Assembly (NCBI GenBank): GCA_007844125.1
Contig: CM017573.1
Location: 11,954,042-12,018,041, forward strand
Length of the DNA: 64,000 bases
From: Sinonovacula constricta
Taxonomy: Eukaryota; Mollusca; Bivalvia; Cardiida; Solecurtidae
Direction: 5' to 3'
In this document: positions 24,270 through 37,600 of the stretch, piece after piece
Layout of the letters: each line of letters begins with the position of its first letter
Numbering within the stretch: position 1 is the first letter of the stretch
Program-made: the position numbers and the translations under genes
The notes under the pieces: model-generated
Told to the model about the DNA's origin: nothing
Database searches by the model: none
Seen by the model: only the letters and a program-made list of their open reading frames with translations

Positions 24270-25079
24270 CTGTTCGAATCCCTTTGTAAAAAAGGAATAA
24301 TGGTTCTGTTTGCCCACATTCCGATGTTCTGCAATCTAGTAACACATTATTTATATAACATATATACACTATGTACAAACTTAGCTTTGGAACTAACTTT
24401 AAGGAAGTTAAGTAAAATCTAATTTCAAAGATTTAAACAAAAGTACACAGTGTACATAAAGTTGACATAAGGAAGGCGTCTAATACATGGTGTTTCAGCT
24501 TTCGACATTCCCTCTCGCGACAATCTACTTGTTTTATGAAATTCGTTTACATTCCATCAGTAGCTGTAAATTATGTAGATTATTTATTTTATCAAGACCA
24601 TTAATATCCTCGAATCAGCAAGTACATGCTGATTAAATAGATGGATTGTGAAATAGAATTTCTGTCTGTCTCTCTCTCTAAGTCTGGGTCTGTCTCTCTC
24701 TCTTTCTTCCTGTCTTTGTATATCTCTGTCTCTGTCTCTCTCTTTTTCTATTTTACAAACTTGAATAAATGCCTACAATTCACGTTTTGGGCGGATTTAT
24801 ATTGATTCATAAAGTAAGATAAATATATATTTCAAGCATTTCATCTTACGTTAGTTAAAAAATAAACGTACTGCCATTACTGTCGGGACGTGAATTTTTT
24901 CCAAAGAATCTGTTTAGAATCTGTGTGTTTTTAAAGTCATTGTATTAACGTCACTTGTCGAAATTAACTTACAGATATTTAGTGAGGTGCATGCATATGT
25001 TTTATGTGTCAGTTACGTAAAAATACTCAGAAATATTAACATAATCATAAAAAGCAGTCAATAGTTATTAAATGTATAT

Positions 25080-25177
<98 letters not shown>

Positions 25178-27258
25178 CAAACTATAGTAGCAGTGAGACA
25201 TGTAGATTTTACTGAGACAATCCTTCGGTGTTTTCAGCTCGCTAGCTCACCACATAAAAATGATCGACCTGCACTTTATAGAGCATATGTTACAAGCTAG
25301 CAGCAAATGGATAGTTTACTTGTTTGTAGGACAGTACGTTTAATTATTAATTAACTATCATACACAGGAGAAACTGTAAACATGTCAAATATTGCCTTCT
25401 TTATATTATACAGAACTCACATGTTTGTCTTTGTGAGCTAGGAATCCAGTGCCGAAGAACCTCTTGTCTTGAATGGAGAGAAGACGTTTTACAACTTGGA
25501 TTCAAGCACAAAATGCCTTCTGGAAAGTGTTTTCTCCATTGTGTAATGTCTTTTGGCAAACGGGACACATTGGTGCAAAACATGTCATTTACCACGTACA
25601 AGTCAGCATTTGGACAACAGATGCACACATCAACATCCTTACAGCATAACTTTTCTATGCACTCAATCAAAAATTTCAGGACGTCCTGACACACATCCGT
25701 CTTGATTTTCCTTGGTGTGGTCACCCAGACTTTGACTGTGTTGTCAACGTATAGCACTGTGAAGACGTGTACTCCAACCACAAACTCTGCTGAATCACTA
25801 AAGATGTGGTTCAGGTAGATTGGATATTCCTTGATGCATGAAGCAATTAATTTGTTAAAAAGTACAACTGGAAAGAATCTAGAAGTCATAGCTAGTTTCA
25901 AAACTGACGTGACAGGTTGGGTTTTGAGTTCAGATGGATTGATGTGTCGTATGGTTGAACTTATGAAGCAAGGCACAAAGTAATGTTCAGTCTGAAAAAG
26001 TAAAAGAAAATATGTTATATTTGTTTATCATTAATTTATCAAAGCAGTGATATTCGGGAGAAACATAAATGGTATATTGAGCAAAACCTAAGATAGCACT
26101 TTCCAAATTGTCCATCATAACATAAACACAGCTATGAAGTATGTTTTGAAAGCCTTATAGACGTAGCATCTGTATGCCAGTGACATGCATGTTCCAGCAA
26201 CAAACAGTTTATTACAGAGTTACACAGAAATATTGCTGATACACTCTAAATGCTTCAAAAATACATTAACGACACAGACACGAAGCCACATTATACTGTC
26301 TTTAAGTTAGTATACCACATTGTATAGCCAGAACAAAATCTGGTGAACCTATACCATAATTATGGCGGATTTCAACATACTTATATAGATGGCTTATCAT
26401 ACTTAACATTACTTCAGTGCTGACTTTAGCTAATATTGGTAGAGAAGGATCTAATAAAAAGACAAGTTGAAAACATAAGCGTGTCGCATGTCGACAGCAA
26501 TTAATTGCCAAATTAATAATTAAGTTTCATCGAGAATCACAAGAGGTTAAAAATTGCGACCCACAAACTTCCCTTTTGGGCTTTAACCAAAGAAGGAAAT
26601 TGAATAACATATGTGATGCTATATTGAACAAGTATGTATATCTTACCGGGTCATCATCTTTAGCCTTAGCAATGAGGCTGAGGCGTTCCATAATCATCAA
26701 AAGAACATCCTTGTATTTGATGAACTCTGACTGACTCCATACTGCATCTGATAATTAAACCAAGTATTTTATTTTTTCTAAATTGTAAGCAAACATTAAG
26801 TCAGAAAACATGCACAAATACGCCCAGAACACGCACACATGAAAGTTCCAATGAGTATTCAAATATAAAATAATTATGTAATAATGAGACATGGGTAGAA
26901 TATTGCACTTAATTTGTATTTGATGAACTCTGATTGGCCCCATACTGCATCTGATAATAAAACATGTTACACTTTCTTAATTGCAAGCAAACATTAAGTC
27001 GTAACGTATACACAAATACAGCTAAAACTTGAGCATATAAGAAGCGCCTCTAAGTATTCAAATAAAAAATAATGCACATCTAAATAAATCAAATAATGTC
27101 CTATTTAAGCACAGAAAAATAAGAAAGTTGCAGTAATAAAAGCCATCAAAAAATGAAAGTACTTGTTTTTTATCGTGCCGACATATGCAGCTGTTGCAGT
27201 ATGAACTCCATTTATTAAACTACTACTACTACTATTACTACTACTACTACTACTACTA

Positions 27259-27332
<74 letters not shown>

Positions 27333-30300
27333 GCTACTACTACTACTGAATAGATCGGATCGGATGTGCACGAAATTTTCGACTCTTGACTTTTTCCTTT
27401 TTTTATCAGTTTTTGACAATGGAATAAATATAAATTCGCACAGTACACTATAAACGGATACTTTGTGATACAGTGTACATGGGGGTTTAACAAAATGTGA
27501 GGAAATAGTGATGTTGGCGTTTTTCTCATGTGTCATTGTTGTGGACACAAAGGCGGGATTATAACAATAGCGAGACCTTGACATATAAACTGACCGGTGA
27601 GTGGGCAATACACAGTACACATTATAAACAACCATGGGTATCTCAACCGCTCAGTGGCGTGTGAAAATAGGAGCATTTTCGCAGCCTGTTAAGACTAAAA
27701 CTCATATCAAAACATTGAAAACGAAGTATGTTTCACTAGCCATCAAAATAACTCTTTTCTACATGCTAGTTGTGCAAGGCATTGAGTCCAACCCAGGGAC
27801 AGTGACAGGTAGCGGCCGAGGCCGAAACCGTGGAGGCAGCGGAAACAGTAGCAACAGCACGCGGAGAACAACTGTTTCGAGACGCGAGATGATTAGCCAG
27901 ACTGATGAAAGCGCGTGCATTCCACCTTTGACCGAATCATCACCAACTACCGGTAACCAATATAATGAGCAACCAAGCGTCAGCGCCTGGCTTAACCAAG
28001 GCAACACGCAGTCCCAAAATGCAGAAACGTACCCACGGCACCTCAACCCCCAGGAACCTAGTGCGTCTATTAGCATTACCCACACATCTATGGATCAAAG
28101 TAATGAATCTGACATGTTCTCGTTTTTACGTAGTATGAGATCTGATCTTATAAACCAAAACGATCGTGTGTCACTAGACATCAATAACATGAACTCGAAA
28201 ATTGACTCAGTTTTATTGACGGTAAACGAATTGAATTCGGACTATCAGCAGCTTAAACAAGAAAACGTTTCTCTTCAAAACGAACTATCTAAAATGAAAA
28301 TTAAGCTTGATCAATATGAAAATAATTCCAGGAGAAATAATTTAAGATTTAATGGCATTAGTGGAAGAATTAATGAACAATGGTCAGTAACAGAAGAAAA
28401 ACTGCGCAACTTCCTACGCACGACATTAAATCTGGGTGAACAAGCGGATCTTATAGACATTGACCGTGCTCATCGAGTTAAATCGAACAATGCTTCTTCA
28501 TGCACGATAATTGCGAGATTTGTACGCTTCAAGGACTGTCAAATTGTACTTGATAAGGCAAATTCTATACTTCGATCGGACCGAAATTCACAGTTTTCTG
28601 TCAATCAAGATTTCTCGGACCGTGTTAAACATCATCGTAAAATATTGGGAGAGCGAATGATGCGTGAACGGAACAATGGACATTATGCTTCAATCCGCTA
28701 TGACAAGTTAATTGTAAGTGACAGTATCTACAAATATGATGATCAGACTGGCCAGATTGTATACATCGGAAAGCGCACGGGACCACGAGGACCACGAGGC
28801 GATACAGAGCGTGGGCGTGGGAAAGCTGGTATTGACGAGTCACAACGATCTGCCCGTGGTCAATGCGAAAACCGACGATGCAGCGATCAACCAATCAGCA
28901 GGACTACGGACCAGCCAGATATCACCGATGAGTGCAGCGACATCTAGGGACACGGTCAAGGCCAACACAATAAACGTGGTCAGACACTTTCGTTTAATGT
29001 CTTGTCGTGGAACATCTGTGGACTATCTAAGCATTATAATAATGCTGATATATTAAACTATTTACGTGCATATGTATTATTCATTTCTGCGAGACATGGA
29101 GTAGATCTTACGGACAATTTAATGATTTTATGAAATCGTACTTACACTTTGATTATGTAAGAAAGATCAAAGATAACGCTAAACGTAATAGTGGCGGAAT
29201 AAGCGTATTTATTAAGAGCGGTTTATGTAAAGAGCTTTTATTTCAAAGACTGTATGAACATTTTGATGACACCGTTGTTTTACTTTGTAAACTATCTACT
29301 ATTTGTTAAAATGAATATGTTATCATGTATTTTACTTACATTTCGCCTGAGGGATCTTGCTATTACAACGATAAATATGACCAAAATGGAATTGATGTAA
29401 TGTATCATCATTTAGAAGCCATAACGGCGGATTATCCTCATGCATTGTTATATGTCTCTGGTGACTTAAACTCTAGATGTAAAGACTATTTAGATTTTAT
29501 TCCCTATGATAACTTGTCATTTATTTTCGGAAACATTGATTATAATGGGAGTAATTTCGATATTCCTCGATCTTCTAAAGATATTGTACGTGGAAATAAT
29601 TTTGGAAAGCATTTAGTAAATCTATGTGGTGTGTTCGATATTCATTTCCTGAATGATCGGTTTAGTGGAGACAGGTGTGGCGAGTTTACTTGTTTTTCAA
29701 ATGATGGTGCAAGTGTTGTTGATTACATGATTGCGTCGTCAGTGTTGTTCAAATATATATCTGATTTCAAAGTTTTGAGCAGAGATGATTCTGATCACTT
29801 CCCAATTATGTGCTCCTTTAAATTTCCTTTGAAAAATATCAGTTTGGATAGTGAGGGTATAAAATCATGTCATCCGGTAAAATCATTTCGATGGCTTGAT
29901 GCTAGTGGTAATGCGTTTTTATCAACGCTAAAACAGTTACTCCAAACTAATTGCAATATAGTCCAAAGTGCTCTAGAAAAAGGCGTTGATTCTCACGTTC
30001 AGTTAATTACAAACATATATCAGGAGGCCGGTCAATGTATGTTACGTAAGCTTCGTTACTTGTCAACTCAACCGCCATGGTGGGATGATGAATGTGATCG
30101 ATTAAAATCGGAAAAATATAATGCTTTACATAAGTTTCGATGTTCGAACTCGGCTTCTGATTTACGTGCGTATAAGGATCGTCGCAACTCTTTTAAGGCT
30201 TACTTTAGAAAAAAAGGAATGTGATTACCAATTTAGTAATCGACAAGAGTTGGTGAACAGTTTGGACAATCCTAGCTCATTTTGGAAGATTCTAAAAAGA

Positions 30301-33300
30301 TGTAAATCTGTTAATTCTGTTGATGATAGCATATCGTGTGAAGAATGGTTTCAATATTTCCATGGCCTTTTATTTGATGTAAACTCACAGGCAGTGAATC
30401 ATGATACTGGTAATGATCATGAATACGCTGATAATAAAGCAAATGTATTGAATGATCCATTCGAATTGTCAGAAATTAAGCAATCAATTTTAAAGTTAAA
30501 AAATGGTAAATGCTGTGGTGATGATGGTATCCCATCCGAATTTTACAAATTCTCTGTCGACGACATATCGCCTATTCTATTGATGTTTTTTTAATAAAAT
30601 ACTCGATACGGGCTGCTTTCCAAAGTCATGGGGACACAGTGTTATAACGCCTATTCACAAGTCTGGTCCAACCAATATTCCTGGTAATTATAGGGGTATT
30701 TCTATTACTAATATATTATACAAAATATTTTCTGGCGCAATTAACAAGAGGCTGTATGATTGGGCCGAGGGCAATAATAAAATTGATGAGTCTCAATCGG
30801 GATTTCGCAAAGGATATTCTGCAATAGATAACATTTTCTGTCTGCAAGCAATGGTCCAGAAATATACTTCTAAACAAGGGGGTCGCTTTTATTGCCTGTA
30901 CGTTGATTTCACCAAGGCTTTTGATAAAATTAATCACCGTGTGTTGTTCTCTGCTCTAGAAAAGAAAGGTATCCACGGAAATTTCTTGAGAGTTTTGAAG
31001 GCCATGTATGGCTCATTAACGTCCTGTGTAAAATATTCAGGAGGTATTACTGATTCGTTCCCATGTAATATCGGTACCAGGCAAGGAGACAAAACAAGTT
31101 CTACAATTTTTGCCCTTTTCATAGACGAGTTATCTGCACTTCTTAGACAAAATTGTACTTCTGGCATCTTTATTACAAGGGAAATCCCAGATATCTTTTG
31201 TCTTATGTTTGCCGATGATATTGCTAACTGTGCAGAAACTGCGGCTAGGTTACAACAACAAATAAATGTTGTTGATCAGTTTTGTTCGAATACTGGCATG
31301 GAGATAAATCTCAGTAAAACTGAAGTTATCGTCTTCCGCAATGGTGGTCCACTTCGAGGATATGAAACTTGGTATTTCAGAGGTGTTCGGTTAAACATAG
31401 CGTCTGTGTATAAATATATGGGATTGCTGTTCACCCCATCTCAATTATCTTGGAACTTAGCCCATGACAAATTAGCATCTCAGGCTAGAAAAGCAATACA
31501 TGCTGTAAGAAATTATCAGAAACCATTTGGATACTTCTTACCTGATGAGTGGTTTAAAATATTTGACTCTATGGTACAACCAGTTCTATGTTACGGCTCC
31601 CAGGTTTGGGGATTCCAGTATACCAACACTATTGAGGTTGTTCACAACTCCTTCTGCAGACAAATACTCCATGTTAGAAAAACCACCAATACTTGTATGG
31701 TTCTTGGCGAATGTGGCAGGCTCCCATTATGTATAACATATATGACAAATTGCATAAGATACTGGTGAAATTACTATGGATGCGCCAAAACAGGTATCCT
31801 AGACAGTGTTACTTGATGTTGAAATCCTTTGATGATAATGGAAGAACATGTTGGGCTACCAAGACTAAACAGTTACTACATGAATATGGTTTTGGTTTGG
31901 TTTGGATATCACAAGATGTTGGTGATTGTAATTTGTTTGTCAAGGCGTTTAGGAGGAGACTCATTGAATATTACACTCAACGATGGCATGGACATGTTCT
32001 CAACTCCAGTCGATGTTATCATTTCAAATACTTTAAAAGTATGCTAAATGTTGAACAATATCTATGCATTAATATTCCATTAAAGTTCAAAACAGCCCTT
32101 GCAAATTTTAGATGTTCAAATACAAAGCTTCAAATAGAACTAGGACGCCAAGAGAATATAGATATTCATAATAGACTATGTACATATTGTTTACTTAATA
32201 ACAATTTAGCCATAATTGAATGTGAATATCATGCTTTTTTTATATGTGGAAAGTATCTAAAGATAAGACAAACTTATTTGTTTAACTGGTATACATCAGA
32301 GATTAGTAGAGATAACTTCTTATGTCAAATGCTGACCCTAATGTTATTAGAAAAATCTCTGAATATGTTTATTATCTAACATGTGCTTTTAAAGACTAGA
32401 TTTTCATATTAAAATTCAATACTTAATTATTATTTACCTTTCCGACAATTCATTATCATGGAATATTTCCGTATATTATGTATTAATTCTTGATATTATG
32501 AGACATTACTTTATCTATGCTTGTATATAAATATGATGTATTGTGGGCCGGAGGCCTTTATTTACCAAATAAAATATACATACATACATACATACATACT
32601 ACAACTACTACTACTGTTACTATTACTATTACTTCTGCTACTAATATAACGCTGCTACCACCACAACTTACACTTCTATCTACAGCAAGATCACCACCAA
32701 AAATAATGATGACCCAACGCCTAACACAGTTTCATAAGAAAAACACATGCTCTGATATATATGTAATCTAATTGAAACAACCATTAATTTACCAATGATA
32801 TCCATGGTGAGTTTTCCTGTCGCTTTCAAGTGTTTCCAGTTCCTTCTAACAGTTCCTGTGCCATCAAGTAAATTGTCTGCTGTTATAATACACTTCAGAG
32901 CATCAATCACCCACTGTGGGTCTAACAAAATGAAGTTGTTTAACTTCTCCTCACTAAAACAAACATAAACAGTTTAGGTCTAGATTAAATGTGACTATAT
33001 CAAAACGATCATGCTTAATATGCTTCTGCCTCTCAAAGAAATGGGGTGTGCAGGTTTGTGTGTTTTAAACTGTTTTAGGACATATCGCAAAAGTAAAAGA
33101 AAGGCTGCTAAAAGGGATATCTTATAGGAACCCATAATACATGTAATGGTACTTCTTTTTTGATCATCCTGTTTTACGAAGTAGTAAACATTACATGCGA
33201 CAAATTACTGCCTCGCTGAATTCTTTTTAAGCTTAATCAAATGGCAAATGCTTCTAAGAGCGAACCCTGAAGTTAGTTTCAGTTGTTCCATTGAAACACG

Positions 33301-34606
33301 CATTTTGGAGACTGTAAGGATCAGGCCAATACCCTTTTAGTTTTAGTTTTCTGACAAATTGATTTGCTTAATCTGCAATACAAACTTTAATCTGGTAAAT
33401 AGTAAGTAAATGCATGGTTTGAAATGAGAAACACCATATGGGATAGTATAAATGTATATTTTATTTAAAGTATATAAGGCAATATTTATCGAATGGGCAG
33501 AACACTCAATACACATGATCTTCTCTAGAAGTTTGGGCAATATCTATCGTATGGGCAGAACACTCAATACACATGATCTTCTCTAGAGTTTGTAGCGGTC
33601 AAATAGCATTGAGAACCATTTTAATGTGTTTTTAAATTATATGTTTTGGCATTATAAAAGACAACATGTTCACACATCAACGCGTGGTAAGAGATAATTT
33701 CGTAGGTTTGCATCTTCTAGTTACACTATTTTAGCATGAAATATGTGGACTAAATATATAAGGACTAAACTGTAAAACGGGAGAGTCATAATGCCCTTAT
33801 GTCAAACCTATACAGTCATGCTTTCCCGTAACACATATGTTGCTTTGCTTTCCAAATGCTTTTCAAACATATGGTGAATAGCATCAAAATAGGAAGCTGT
33901 ACTTTTTAAGCAAATAGACCAACATTGCAAAGAAAAACTTTGATATTTTTATATGCAATTTGCATTGTTGAAATATACATTTACTTCAAATTTGAAATCA
34001 GAATCAAATACATTTAACCCAGTTATGTTAACAGCAAACAAGTCCACAAAATAGTGTATATAAATAGTGTTACAGAACTTCCTTATTTCTTACAACCGGC
34101 CATCGGTAATGACAATTTAAAGTTAACCAAATTCACGATGTAATCATTATGCTACGGGTAAGCAAATATACGGGATCAAACATTGGGAATGCATCAGTTA
34201 CTCTTCTTCTTTTCATCACTTCATGCACGATTATTTTCCACTACTGACACGAATAATCCATAGAATGACAAGCTTATTATGGAACTATTACATTTTAATA
34301 CCAACCTCGACTTGAATAATCGCCCGTTTTTAAGTGCAGTATTGTTAACATTAGTATAGAACAATATCACAAACAACGTTCTTAAATTTTACCTGAAAAA
34401 AGAAGGTTTCCTTGTTCGTGGTGCATCCTCAAAAAGAGATCAAGGTTGTCTGTTTCTTCGAGAGGGATTTCGAGGGACCTGTTTACGTTCTTCACTTCTT
34501 CTAGTGTCAATATCTAACATAGTATACAGAGCATAAAGTATTAACGTATTTGTGAAGTATGAAACAATGCAACACACATATTTTATGAATAAATAATAAT
34601 AACAGA

Positions 34607-34685
<79 letters not shown>

Positions 34686-37600
34686 TAATAATAATAATAA
34701 TAGAAATAAAAAAAATAATAGTAGTAGTAGTAGTAGTAGAAGTAGTAGGAGTAGTAGAAGTAGTAGAAGTAGTAGTATTTTTTTAGTAGAGTTTATACTG
34801 CAACTGCTGCAAAAGTCGCCTCAGTAATAAAAAAGTACATTTGATTTTCCATTACTTAAAGCTAGACCTACCTTTGTTCCTGACTGTCTTTTATTAAAAA
34901 GTTCCTTTTCAAAAGGCAACCAACGATTTGGATATTCTTCTTCCCAATACGTTTGTTTCTTTGCAATATTAAATATTGCCGACTTTAGTTTCTCTAATTG
35001 TGGATCTACACCAGTAGTATTGTCAATGGCGTATTCAATGCCAGCTTGAATGTGGTCAGCAGTAACCTTGTCGTCAAATATGTCTCGAATCTTTTGAAAA
35101 TGATTCTTGATGAAAGCCTCCTTTATAGCCTAGAAGAATATACAACATATATGTTACATTTTGAACTGTGGAAAGAGTCTAATAAATCGATATTATTAAG
35201 TTTTCCTTGTTTGTAACTGAACACAAAAGTATCTGTCAAAATGACTGTGAGTTGTTTTAAACACATTTCAGGCAATGATAAAGTTCATACAGCATACAGC
35301 GAGCGCTCTGTAGAGCGGTGCTTCTTAAGGAATGCATTTTTTATGAGGACGATAGTGTAGAAAGCAAAAACTGCAAAACCCAGCTGTTTCTGTGAGACCT
35401 TTTCAAGAGAAAATAAGTGATTATTCCAGTTTTAACAGTAAAGATGGCAGCATAAATGTGAAAATTGCAATTATACAAAAAAAAAAAAAATAAAAAAAAA
35501 AATAGCTGGCATTTCTAGAAATGTACTGCTGCTTGGCGAAGTATTGTTTAACAAATGAAACCTAGTATACTAGTGTTAGCAATGCAGCTGGTAAATACAG
35601 ATAGAGCAGAGAACAAAAAAAAAATACAGAAAAAAAAAAACAATCAACGTAGCAAATTCTCTACTTTCCATCAAAGTTATGGTTCATGACTGTCGGATGT
35701 TTGGGCAATTAATCGACAGTATAAGCGAGCGTTTATTTCCCAGGACAGTCATCTTCTTCTTTAAAACGCATGCTCTCTGTTTCACATCCTTGCTCTTTCT
35801 TGTTTCTAAATGGAACAGATGTCTTGCTGTTCATTTTAGTCATAGCAGTCTAAATAGTGGCATTGTCCTTAACAAGCATATGTTGAACAATTGAATCAAA
35901 TCAGAATTCATACTCATTTTAACAAACACGAAAATAAAGTTAGAAGATAGCAAATATAATGTTCAATTTTATATGATCTACACAGTTTTTCCTTTTCTAG
36001 ATATCTAAACTTACTTGGTCCATTTTATCCGCATGTGTTGCCACTAATATAATGGGTGGTCCACTTGTCTCCTGTTGTCCACAGAAATAATGAACAGAAT
36101 TCGCCCAGAAATCAACGAATTCTCGCACTTTAAAGTAAAAAGCAAAGTAAAAAATTAAAATAAAAATCCAGGAGCCTTGGAGAGAAGGTAAATAAATATG
36201 TAAAATATGCGAAAGTATTACTTGAATTTATTATTTGGATCAGGAGGAGAGATTTGTAATTACAATACGTATGATGTTACGGGTAATGATTACGATATGC
36301 AACTCACCTTTAGTACCATTTTTCTCTAAGCAAAGTGTTTCTCCATCTGGCATGACCTCATCGATATCTTGTATAAGGTTGGTGACCAACAGAAAGATTG
36401 TTCGGAGGGCAAGGAACACTTGGTGGGTGTTGTAGAATATAGACTGCCCAGCAAAGTCCCAGAAGGACACTGTGGCAAATTTGCTGTCAGGTAGATTATT
36501 ACTAGCCTGTATTACCTCCTGTCATATAAAGAAGAACGGAACGTATAAAGTGCTTCAAACAAGATGGAGCATCCATCAGAAAACAATAGGGACATCTTCA
36601 TAAATAAGTCATATCCTACAAATTGATGAACACCCTTGCGACCCAAGGAATTGAAACAGGAAGGTAGGACCATAATTAATTAAACAGATTAAACAGAATA
36701 GATTGATGAATACAGATTATTAAGGTTTGAACGATGTGTAATTCAGAACAGTTTAAAATAAACTAAATGGTGTAAACCTTGTTAAAACAAATGTGTAGAA
36801 TTGGCACAATTTACTTCGGTAAACAAAAAAAGAAGATTACTCGACTAAAGTGGCTACAGAGGTTTACTAACAGTCGGAAGACAGCTTACGAATGCGATAC
36901 GAGTGGACTATCTCTAGCTTTATCAACACTTTCGTTGACATCACGTTAAACAAAGATTTACTAAATGACTAAAAACGTTCATGAAACAAAATGAACTTTT
37001 TTTACGTTATATTACTGCAGTGTAAGGAATATTCATTCGTAGTCGAAAGACAACGGATTCAGGGGCAACTATGCTGATTTTATTTATTGTGTCTATGAAA
37101 ATGTTGCGACACGATCATATACATGGAGTATAAAGAATGATTTGTCTCTATTTGAAATCAGTCTATGAAATGAACCAAATACAAAACAAAAGTAAGAAGT
37201 AGGACATATCAAACTGAAATAAAAACAACTTAACCAATATTACACAAGTAAAAGTCATTGTTAATAATCCTCCACTTTTAATGGCCTTTAAATTCAGTAA
37301 ATAATTCAATATGAAGAATCTGCTTTTGTGTATATGTTACTGAGAAATTAAGCAAAGCAAACATTTAATATAAGTTAACGTTATAGAAATCAACATAAGA
37401 GTACAATTTCATGCACATTTGAAGCAATGTAATTTTGCACAAATATCGTTTTAAGTTAATTTGTATACTGCAGTACATCTCTACTGTCACAAGACTCCTT
37501 TATAGTTGGGTTTTAGTTTGCTATGATGTGACGTCTGTAACTTCTGCTCAATTAGTTCACATAATGTTACACGTATGTTTAAATAAAGATAAAAAATGTA

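Larger units (their letters stand above)
27348..32600 (+). mobile_element. Near full-length non-LTR retrotransposon (ORF1 + EN/RT)
   Basis: A LINE-type element, antisense to and inside an intron of the ROCO-CARD gene. Order: 5' leader, ORF1 (27634-28947), endonuclease and reverse transcriptase (about 28948-32379), 3' UTR, AATAAA (32568-32573) and a short (ATAC)n tail (about 32576-32599). Such elements copy themselves by target-primed reverse transcription. ACT-type repeat lies on both sides (27218-27347 and about 32598-32650), so the insertion point was probably in an ACT tract. EN/RT carries an in-frame TAA and four frameshifts, so the copy as given is not active, although two of the shifts are in homopolymers. 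The family was not assigned; the ORF1 is L1-like. Confidence 0.85.

Noticed and set aside
27105..27635. 176-residue minus-strand protein with a Ser tract
   Set aside because: The Ser run is the ACT microsatellite read on the minus strand, joined to the LINE 5' leader.
27759..28085. Minus-strand ORF of 108 residues over the LINE
   Set aside because: It is a shadow of the ORF1 frame on the other strand.
32517..32771. Plus-strand ORF at the LINE 3' end
   Set aside because: It runs through the ATAC tail and ACT tract and has no domain.
36235..36435. Plus-strand ORF over the Roc exon
   Set aside because: The minus-strand frame carries the conserved DFAGQ motif with correct splice sites; the plus-strand frame is its shadow.
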